A stretch of 11,917 nucleotides of DNA from an uncultured Porphyromonadaceae bacterium. Lineage in GTDB: Bacteria; Bacteroidota; Bacteroidia; Bacteroidales; Muribaculaceae. The stretch spans positions 1 to 11,917 of the forward strand of contig UROS01000069.1 of assembly GCA_900549445.1 (NCBI GenBank), in the 5' to 3' direction. A program made the translations under genes and the position numbers. The notes below the pieces were generated by a model, which saw only the letters and a program-made list of their open reading frames with translations, had not been told where the DNA came from and did not search any database. Position 1 is the first letter of the stretch; each line of letters starts with the position of its first letter. Of the stretch, positions 6,597 through 11,917 are shown piece after piece.

Positions 6597-7346
6597 ATGG
6601 GCAAGAACAAACTCAGGAAATTCGCCGAAATGGAGACGCTTCCCTGCGTGTTCCAGTATCCTTTTTCCGTGCTCCGAAGCGAAGGCGGATGCCCTATGCG
6701 CGGAAAATGGAACAGCGATTATTTCCGCAACGGCAATCCCATCGTGGTGGAACTCGGATGCGGAAAGGGGGAGTATGCCGTAGGACTGGCGCAGACCACC
6801 CCCGACAGGAATTTCATCGGCATCGACATAAAGGGCGCCCGTATGTGGACCGGCGCATGCCGTGTCCGCGACCTCGGTCTGACCAACTGCGCCTTCCTCC
6901 GCACCGGCATAGAACTTCTCGACGAATTTTTCGCCCCCGGCGAAGTGTCGGAAATATGGATCACGTTCCCTGACCCGCAGATGAAAAAGGTTAACAAACG
7001 CCTCACGGGCACACGTTTCCTCGAACTCTACCGCAAGGTTCTCCGCCCCGACGGCCGCGTGAATCTTAAGACCGACTCCCCCTTCCTTTACACCTATACC
7101 CGCGAAATGCTCCGCCACAACGGCCTGACCCCCGATGCCGACACCGCCGATCTGTATGCTTCGGAACTCGCCGCTTCGCTTCCTCCCATCAGGACTTTCT
7201 ACGAGCAGCAGTGGCTCGACCGCGGCCTTACAATCAAATTTCTCTCCTGGATGCTCCCTCCCTCGCCACCTCTTTCCGAACCCGAGATAGAAATCGAGCC
7301 CGACACCTACCGAAGCTTCGGCCGGGGTGAACTCCAGGGCTTCTGA
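6597..7346 (+). CDS. trmB: tRNA (guanine-N7-)-methyltransferase
   Basis: SAM-dependent enzyme making 7-methylguanosine at position 46 of the variable loop of tRNAs. The 249-residue protein shows VELGCGKGEY (51-60, SAM-binding motif I), GIDIKGARMW (75-84), WITFPDPQMKKVNKRL (121-136, the TrmB signature FPDP followed by a basic NKR), LKTD (157-160) and TFYEQQWLDRGLTIKFL (200-216, substrate-binding end motif). The last 30 residues are a Pro/Glu-rich tail beyond the core fold. The ATG at 6597 begins 2 bp after the stop of the LRR gene, leaving no room for a separate promoter, so transcription from the LRR promoter is likely unless there is an internal start within that gene. Length and motifs are normal, with no sign of decay. 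Confidence 0.95.
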   Translation: MGKNKLRKFAEMETLPCVFQYPFSVLRSEGGCPMRGKWNSDYFRNGNPIVVELGCGKGEYAVGLAQTTPDRNFIGIDIKGARMWTGACRVRDLGLTNCAFLRTGIELLDEFFAPGEVSEIWITFPDPQMKKVNKRLTGTRFLELYRKVLRPDGRVNLKTDSPFLYTYTREMLRHNGLTPDADTADLYASELAASLPPIRTFYEQQWLDRGLTIKFLSWMLPPSPPLSEPEIEIEPDTYRSFGRGELQGF

Positions 7347-7380
7347 ATTTGTTAGACATTAACTCACCGACTGTTTATTT

Positions 7381-8232
7381 ATGGAGACATTATATCCCGC
7401 CCTCATTCTCGACGCGCTCAAAAACGTCCGCTACCCCGGTACCGGCAAGAATCTCGTGGAAGCCGACATGGTAGAAGACGACATACGTATCGACGGCAAC
7501 AAGGTGTCGTTCTCGATTCTCTTCGACAAGCCCACCGACCCCTTCATGAAGAGCATACTTAAGGCCGCCGAAACCGCAATCCACACTTTCATTTCTCCTG
7601 AAGTCGAGGTTACGGTCAGCTCTAAGTCGCGCCGCCCCGCAGCTCCCGCCGCTGCGGAACATCCGGTGCTCCCTGGCGTTAAAAACATAATCGGCGTAGC
7701 TTCAGGCAAGGGCGGCGTCGGAAAATCTACTGTAGCCTCGAATCTCGCCGTTGCGCTTGCCCGCGAAGGTTACCGTGTGGGACTGCTCGACGCCGATATT
7801 TTCGGCCCCTCCGTCCCCAAGATGTTCGGAATCGAGGATGAGCCGATCTATGTCCACAACGTCGACGGCCGCGACCTCATTATACCCATCGAGCGCTACG
7901 GAGTGAAGCTCCTCTCCATCGGTCTGGTGGTTGACCGCGACAAAGCCGTGCTCTGGCGCGGATCCATGGCCTCCAACGCCCTAAAGCAGCTGATTTGCGA
8001 CGCCGACTGGGGCGAACTCGACTATTTTCTCATCGACATGCCCCCCGGAACAAGCGACATCCATCTCACCCTGGTGCAGACTCTCGCCATGACGGGAGCC
8101 ATAATCGTCACCACCCCTCAGGAGGTGGCGCTTGCCGATGCCCGAAAGGGAATCGCCATGTTCAACGTCAGACAGATCAACGTCCCCGTGCTCGGAATCG
8201 TTGAGAATATGGCATATTTCACCCCCGCCTGA
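7381..8232 (+). CDS. mrp: Mrp/ApbC-family Fe-S carrier ATPase, frame-broken N-terminal 283 residues
   Basis: P-loop NTPase of the Mrp/NBP35 group, thought to carry or insert Fe-S clusters in the cytoplasm. Residues 1-80 are a MIP18/DUF59-type domain. The NTPase begins with GVASGKGGVGKSTVASNLA (105-123; deviant Walker A, K116), LLDADIFGPSVPKMFG (135-150) and DMPPGTSD (219-226). The frame stops at TGA 8230-8232 just after ENMAYFTPA, about 85 residues short of the family. The missing end is encoded directly after in the +1 frame, beginning EHPDERYYIFGREGG. Removing one base (the T at 8230) restores a continuous protein of about 368 residues, close to the usual length. Sequencing error, true mutation or, less likely, programmed +1 shift are possible. 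The CxxC of enterobacterial Mrp is absent, as in the Bacteroides form as I recall it. Confidence 0.9.
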   Translation: METLYPALILDALKNVRYPGTGKNLVEADMVEDDIRIDGNKVSFSILFDKPTDPFMKSILKAAETAIHTFISPEVEVTVSSKSRRPAAPAAAEHPVLPGVKNIIGVASGKGGVGKSTVASNLAVALAREGYRVGLLDADIFGPSVPKMFGIEDEPIYVHNVDGRDLIIPIERYGVKLLSIGLVVDRDKAVLWRGSMASNALKQLICDADWGELDYFLIDMPPGTSDIHLTLVQTLAMTGAIIVTTPQEVALADARKGIAMFNVRQINVPVLGIVENMAYFTPA

Positions 8233-8488
8233 ACACCCCGATGAGCGCTACTACATTTTCGGACGCGAGGGCGGCATACGTCTCGCCGAAGAATTACACC
8301 TGCGGCTGCTCGCCCAGATTCCCCTCGTAGCATCGATTGCCGACGCCGGCGACGCCGGTGCCCCAATCGCCACTAAGGATTCGATTGCCGGGCAGGCGTT
8401 TATCCACCTCGCCCACGAGGTTATCACTGCCGTCGACGAACGCAATGAGGAGCTGCCACCCACTGTCCGCGTCGAGCTCAAGCACTGA
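8231..8488 (+). pseudogene. mrp: C-terminal fragment of mrp in the +1 frame
   Basis: Reading from GAA at 8231 gives EHPDERYYIFGREGGIRLAE, then LRLLAQIPLVASIADAGDAGAP and a final ...VRVELKH before TGA at 8486-8488. This is the expected end of a Bacteroidetes Mrp, including the conserved LLxQIPL and GDxGxP stretches. The frame is open upstream to an ATG at 8132, but that part overlaps the NTPase core in another frame and is not meaningful. No start codon lies between 8231 and the conserved block, so this segment would not be translated on its own. The preserved sequence argues that the frameshift is recent or artefactual. Confidence 0.85.
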
Positions 8489-8552
8489 CCGCAGCTTACC
8501 GCTCTTCTCCCCTCCGGATTATAATCATCAGTCAATAATAGAGATACCGTAT

Positions 8553-10211
8553 ATGAAAAAACTTTACCAACTGCTTGCTCTTTTCCTCGTGGCAGGTGCT
8601 TCCGCCATTTCTGCCGTAGCCGAAATTCCGGTGGCATATTACAGCCGTCTCGAAGGCAAAACCGGCGAAGAACTTAAAACCGCCGCGTTTCAGATTATAA
8701 ATCCGCACTCCACCGTATCGTCCTACTCCGCTCTTCCATCCTACTTCGAGCGCACCGACGTATATCCCCAGTCGCGCCGCTGGTGGGACATGTACAGCGA
8801 CATTCCCTTTTATGCTCCATCCTTCCGCGGCCTCAACCGCGAGCACTCCTTCCCGAAGAGCTGGTGGGGCGGCGGCGACGACACGCCCGCCTATGTCGAC
8901 CTCAACCACCTTTACCCTGCTGAAGCGGCCGCCAACCAGGCTAAAAGCAACTATCCCCTCGGCACGGTGAGTCAGACGACGTTCGACAACGGAATCTCGC
9001 AAGTAGGCTACGCCGTTGGCGGTCAAGGCGGCGGTGCGCAGAAAGTTTTCGAGCCCGACGACGAATACAAGGGCGATTTCGCCCGCACCTATTTTTATAT
9101 GGTCACCTGCTATCAGAATCTCCGCTGGAAATACACCTACATGGTGCAGAACAACACTTATCCCACCCTCAACGCCTGGGCCATCGACCTGCTGCTCAAA
9201 TGGGCGCGTCAGGACAAGGTGAGCCAGAAGGAAATCGACCGTAATGAGGTGATCTACGGCATCCAGAACAACCGTAACCCCTTCATCGACTTCCCCGACC
9301 TCATGGAATACATCTGGGGCGACAAGGTCGGACAGCCTTTCCACGTGTCGGCGACCCCGGTCGAGCCTGCAGGCGACCCCGAGATCATAACCCCCGTCAG
9401 CGGCATGTCGCTCGACTTCCCCGACGTGGCGATAGGATCGGAGTCGACCTCCAAACTCTTCTTCCACACCAAGAACTTCACCAAAAACATCTCCGTGATC
9501 GTAGGCGGAACGAACCGCACGTTCTTCACCCCCGACGACCGCTCGATCAGCTACACCGTCACCAACTCCGACAACGGCTACTGGCTGACCCTGCGCTACA
9601 AACCCACCGAAACCGGCGAGCATGAGGCGCGTCTGGTGGTATACGACGGCAACATCACCGGCTCGTTCTACGTAGACCTCCGCGGAAAGTGCTTCGACGT
9701 GCCCGTGCTCTCTAAGCTCGTCGCTCTTCCGGCCTCCGACATCACCCCCACCTCCTACGTGGCATCGTGGGAAGTGCCTCAGGACGAAGTGATTGACTAC
9801 TACGTTGTGACGCGCACCCGCTACGTCAGCGGCACCGCCACCACCGAGGAGCTCCTCGCCGAGGAGAATTTCCTGGAGATCGACGGCTTCGGCGACTCCG
9901 ACAGCGAGAGCTACTCCGTGCAGAGCGTGCGTCTCGGCTACCGCTCGCCGATGAGCGATGTGGTGTTTGTCGAGCGCTCGGGCATCACCGATGTTGAGGC
10001 CGATTTCCCGCTCGTAGTCGAAAGCTATCCCGGTGTCGTGCGCTTCGTCTGCTCCACCGACCACTCGGGCGGACGGCTCTACGACATGGCGGGTCGCCTC
10101 GTGATGGAAATTCCGCTGATCACCTCGGGAATGGAGATTTCGCTCAGCCCGGGCGCCTACGTCATCGTCACCGACACTCACCGCACCCCCGTTAAACTTA
10201 TAGCATACTGA
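8553..10211 (+). CDS. Secreted endonuclease I family nuclease with Ig-like/FN3-like domains and C-terminal sorting-type tail
   Basis: A 552-residue exported nuclease. MKKLYQLLALFLVAGASAISAVA (1-23) is a signal peptide. The nuclease domain (about 25-265) carries LNREHSFPKSWWG (94-106), with E97-H98 as the likely ββα-metal active-site pair, DLNHLYPAEAAANQAKSNYPLG (116-137) as the second metal/phosphate region, and EVIYGIQNNRNPFIDFPDL (232-250). These are the conserved blocks of EndA/Vvn-type periplasmic or extracellular DNases. Residues about 275-380 look like an immunoglobulin-like β-domain and 383-475 like a fibronectin type III domain. The tail (about 480-552: GRLYDMAGRLVMEI, then LSPGAYVIV) resembles a type IX sorting domain. 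The start at 8553 is fixed by the signal peptide; 64 bp separate it from mrp. Likely roles are scavenging DNA or cutting extracellular DNA; which one cannot be told. Confidence 0.9.
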   Translation: MKKLYQLLALFLVAGASAISAVAEIPVAYYSRLEGKTGEELKTAAFQIINPHSTVSSYSALPSYFERTDVYPQSRRWWDMYSDIPFYAPSFRGLNREHSFPKSWWGGGDDTPAYVDLNHLYPAEAAANQAKSNYPLGTVSQTTFDNGISQVGYAVGGQGGGAQKVFEPDDEYKGDFARTYFYMVTCYQNLRWKYTYMVQNNTYPTLNAWAIDLLLKWARQDKVSQKEIDRNEVIYGIQNNRNPFIDFPDLMEYIWGDKVGQPFHVSATPVEPAGDPEIITPVSGMSLDFPDVAIGSESTSKLFFHTKNFTKNISVIVGGTNRTFFTPDDRSISYTVTNSDNGYWLTLRYKPTETGEHEARLVVYDGNITGSFYVDLRGKCFDVPVLSKLVALPASDITPTSYVASWEVPQDEVIDYYVVTRTRYVSGTATTEELLAEENFLEIDGFGDSDSESYSVQSVRLGYRSPMSDVVFVERSGITDVEADFPLVVESYPGVVRFVCSTDHSGGRLYDMAGRLVMEIPLITSGMEISLSPGAYVIVTDTHRTPVKLIAY

Positions 10212-10248
10212 TTTGTTAATATAAAACACCTTAATAATTAACTGAACA

Positions 10249-11262
10249 ATGGACTTTCTTACTAACGACAAACTGGTCATTGTCGGCGCAGCCGGCATGA
10301 TCGGATCAAACATGGCGCAGACAGCTCTCATGATGCACCTCACCCCTAACATCTGCCTCTACGATCCCTTCGCCCCCGCACTCGAGGGCGTGGCCGAGGA
10401 GATGTTCCACTGCGGTTTCGAAGGCGTTAACCTCACCTTCACCTCCGACATCAAAGAGGCCCTCACCGGCGCCAAATACATCGTTTCTTCCGGCGGTGCC
10501 GCCCGTAAGGCAGGCATGACCCGCGAAGACCTTCTCAAGGGCAACGCTCAGATTGCAGAGCAGTTCGGCAAGGACGTGAAGACCTACTGCCCCGACGTAA
10601 AACATATCGTGGTGATCTTCAACCCCGCCGACATCACCGGTCTCATCACCCTTCTCTACTCCGGCGTGAAACCCTCGTGCGTCACCACCCTCGCAGCCCT
10701 CGACTCCACCCGTCTGCGCAGCGAACTCGCAAAATATTTCAAGATTTCGCCCGACCTTATCGTCAACTCCCGCACCTACGGCGGCCACGGCGAGCAGATG
10801 GCCGTATTCGCCTCCACCACCACCGTCGACGGCAAGCCCCTCGAAAGCCTTATCGGCACACCCAAACTTCCCCTCGAAGACTGGCTCGCACTCAAACAGC
10901 GCGTTATCCAGGGCGGAAAGAACATCATCGACCTCCGCGGCCGCTCTTCTTTCCAGTCGCCCGCCTACATCTCCATCGAGATGATCGCAGCAGCCATGGG
11001 CGGCAAGCCTTTCCGCTGGCCTGCAGGCGCATACGTCAACAACGACCGCTTCAGCCACATCATGATGGCCACCGAAACCTCCATAACAAAAGATGGCGTT
11101 CAGTGCAAGCCCATAACCGGAACCCCCGAGGAGGAAAAGGAACTCGAAAAGAGCTACCAGCACCTCTGCAAGCTCCGCGACGAAGTTATCGAAATGGGAG
11201 TCATGCCTCCTATCGCCGACTGGCACCGCCTCAACCCCTACATGGACGAAAAGACCTGCTGA
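10249..11262 (+). CDS. mdh: Malate dehydrogenase
   Basis: NAD-dependent cytoplasmic enzyme interconverting malate and oxaloacetate; in anaerobic Bacteroidales it works in the reductive branch leading to fumarate and succinate. The 337-residue protein has the NAD-binding loop GAAGMIG (13-19), D39 at the end of the second β-strand (NAD rather than NADP), the mobile loop GGAARKAGMTREDLL (82-96) with substrate arginines R86 and R92, NPAD (125-128), LDSTRLRSELA (151-161) with the D152-R155 region, and the catalytic H180 in TYGGHGEQM. These features match the Bacteroides-type enzyme, slightly longer than E. coli Mdh. It lies 37 bp after the nuclease gene in an AT-rich gap without a convincing promoter. 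A hairpin at about 11282-11318 ends it. All key residues are present. Confidence 0.95.
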   Translation: MDFLTNDKLVIVGAAGMIGSNMAQTALMMHLTPNICLYDPFAPALEGVAEEMFHCGFEGVNLTFTSDIKEALTGAKYIVSSGGAARKAGMTREDLLKGNAQIAEQFGKDVKTYCPDVKHIVVIFNPADITGLITLLYSGVKPSCVTTLAALDSTRLRSELAKYFKISPDLIVNSRTYGGHGEQMAVFASTTTVDGKPLESLIGTPKLPLEDWLALKQRVIQGGKNIIDLRGRSSFQSPAYISIEMIAAAMGGKPFRWPAGAYVNNDRFSHIMMATETSITKDGVQCKPITGTPEEEKELEKSYQHLCKLRDEVIEMGVMPPIADWHRLNPYMDEKTC

Positions 11263-11281
11263 TCTACATTTTCTCAGATAA

Positions 11282-11318
11282 AAAGAGCAGCGCTTCCCGC
11301 AAAGGAGCGCTGCTTTTT
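11282..11318. terminator. Bidirectional intrinsic terminator between convergent mdh and Lrp-family gene
   Basis: AGCAGCGCT (11286-11294) pairs with AGCGCTGCT (11306-11314); one bulged T allows a further CC/GG pairing. An A-run (11281-11284) precedes and TTTTT (11314-11318) follows, so the structure has a U-tract on both strands. It lies 20 bp after the mdh stop and about 35 bp beyond the stop of the opposing gene, fitting a shared terminator. Confidence 0.85.
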
Positions 11319-11352
11319 ACTTATATATAATATGTGTATTTGAATGCGGGAT

Positions 11353-11817
11353 TTACTCCTCGGCATAGACCGGCATTTCGCGGTGGATGCTGTGGTCAAG
11401 CGAAATGAGGGTCTCCGTACCGGTTACGCCCGGTATTTTCTGGATTTTGTCGTTAAGAAGCTCCATCAGGTGCTCGTTGTCGCGCGCAAACAGTTTTATG
11501 AGCATTGTGTAGGGGCCGGTGGTGAAATGGCATTCCACCACTTCCGGAATTTTCTCAAGTTCCGGAACCACGTCGCGATACATCGCTCCGCGCTCGAGGT
11601 TCACGCCGATATACGTACACGTCCGGAAGCCGAGCACCTTCGGATCTACCGTGTAGCCTGAACCCGTTATCACGTCGAGATCGATCATACGCTGAATGCG
11701 CTGATGTATTGCGGCGCGCGACACTCCGCAGTCTTTCGCTACATCTTTTGAAGCGATTCTCGCATTCTGCATGATGATTTTAAGTATTTTGCGGTCAAGA
11801 TTATCAATTTTTTCCAT
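11353..11817 (-). CDS. Lrp/AsnC-family transcriptional regulator
   Basis: A 154-residue DNA-binding regulator that usually senses amino acids. Residues 1-50 form the AsnC-type helix-turn-helix (NLDRKILKIIMQNARIASKD, then GVSRAAIHQRIQRM at 31-44). Residues about 65-143 form the RAM ligand-binding/oligomerisation domain (YIGVNLERG, VVECHFTTGPYTMLIKLFA, PGVTGTETLISL). Length is normal. The ATG at 11817-11815 is chosen over an in-frame ATG 17 codons upstream because MEKIDNLDRKIL is the standard family start and the upstream ATG would precede the predicted transcription start. A palindrome near the transcription start suggests self-regulation, common in this family. Its ligand and targets are unknown. 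The gene converges on mdh. Confidence 0.94.
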   Translation of the reverse strand: MEKIDNLDRKILKIIMQNARIASKDVAKDCGVSRAAIHQRIQRMIDLDVITGSGYTVDPKVLGFRTCTYIGVNLERGAMYRDVVPELEKIPEVVECHFTTGPYTMLIKLFARDNEHLMELLNDKIQKIPGVTGTETLISLDHSIHREMPVYAEE

Positions 11818-11847
11818 ATTGGGAGTCGTTATGTAACAAAGTGTAAT

Positions 11848-11859
11848 TTTCACGTGAAA
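11848..11859. promoter_or_regulatory. 12-bp palindrome TTTCACGTGAAA (possible autoregulatory operator)
   Basis: A perfect palindrome lies just downstream of the Lrp-family gene's -7 box, around its expected transcription start. Lrp/AsnC proteins often bind such sites at their own promoters. Flanking ACAC and TTACAC sequences extend the imperfect symmetry. Identity as an operator is inferred from position alone. Confidence 0.45.
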
Positions 11860-11865
11860 GTGTGG

Positions 11866-11897
11866 CAAATTTATACATTATATTTTAATTACACAAC
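11866..11897 (-). promoter_or_regulatory. Promoter of the Lrp-family gene
   Basis: On the minus strand GTTG (11897-11894) and TAAATTTG (11873-11866) are separated by 20 bp. The -7 box is exact and the upstream element matches TTTG in three of four bases. The predicted start near 11859 gives a leader of about 42 nt to the ATG at 11817. Confidence 0.6.
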
Positions 11898-11899
11898 AT

Positions 11900-11917
11900 C
11901 TGTCTCTTATACACATC
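11900..11917 (+). other. Nextera mosaic-end adapter remnant (non-genomic)
   Basis: CTGTCTCTTATACACATC equals the first 18 of the 19 bases of the Tn5 mosaic-end adapter used in Nextera libraries, in the orientation found when a read runs off its insert. It sits exactly at the window end. It is untrimmed adapter at a contig end, not sequence of the organism; the boundary base C (11900) may belong to either. Confidence 0.95.

Noticed and set aside
7347..7380. Possible promoter between trmB and mrp
   Set aside because: The 34-bp gap has a TTTG at its start but no TAnnTTTG box at a usable distance.
10212..10239. Possible mdh promoter (TTTG followed by TAATAATT)
   Set aside because: The spacing is 16 bp, shorter than 19-21, and the downstream box lacks TTTG; too weak to call.
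8532..10352. 606-codon open frame antisense to the nuclease gene
   Set aside because: The plus strand has a signal peptide and all endonuclease I motifs; the antisense product is low-complexity (His, Val, Gly rich) and extends into mdh.
11818..11868. 17-residue N-terminal extension of the Lrp-family protein
   Set aside because: It would begin upstream of the predicted transcription start and does not match the family N-terminus.

Overview
The window reads as a chromosomal piece of a member of the Bacteroidales, probably a gut commensal of the Muribaculaceae/Bacteroides kind. This is an inference from several signs. There are Bacteroidetes-type promoter boxes (TAnnTTTG, once with a well-spaced TTTG upstream). 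Start codons lack clear Shine-Dalgarno sequences. There is a BspA-like leucine-rich-repeat surface protein and a secreted endonuclease I, both with C-terminal tails resembling type IX secretion sorting domains. Malate dehydrogenase and Mrp are of the form seen in Bacteroides. No phage, transposon, CRISPR, tRNA or rRNA gene was seen.

Layout. Positions 1-2222 (minus strand) hold the start of a histidine-degradation operon: ftcD (fused formiminotransferase-cyclodeaminase) first, then hutU (urocanate hydratase), cut off by the window edge. A 348-bp divergent intergenic region with a -7 box for ftcD and two palindromes separates it from an OmpR/PhoB-family response regulator and its overlapping membrane sensor kinase (2571-4755). 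The next 330 bp are unusual. Four TGT-starting 11-bp units resembling a Pho box sit 10 bp from a perfect TATCTTTG box, followed by about 110 bp without an ATG and then a strong intrinsic terminator. The simplest reading is a response-regulator-activated small RNA. An independent, well-formed promoter then starts the LRR gene (5089-6594), with trmB only 2 bp behind it.

Positions 7381-8488 encode an Mrp/ApbC P-loop ATPase whose reading frame is broken by one extra base at about 8230. Then come the secreted nuclease (8553-10211) and mdh (10249-11262). A hairpin with A- and T-tracts (about 11282-11318) ends mdh and a convergent Lrp/AsnC-family regulator (11353-11817, minus). The regulator has its own promoter, with a 12-bp palindrome near the predicted transcription start.

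The last 18 bases (11900-11917) match the Nextera transposon mosaic-end adapter and are almost certainly not genomic, so the right edge is an untrimmed contig end. The genes are mostly housekeeping and metabolic: histidine catabolism, tRNA modification, Fe-S carrier, malate/oxaloacetate conversion. The most promising novelty is the regulator-box array plus small-RNA-like unit after the sensor kinase.
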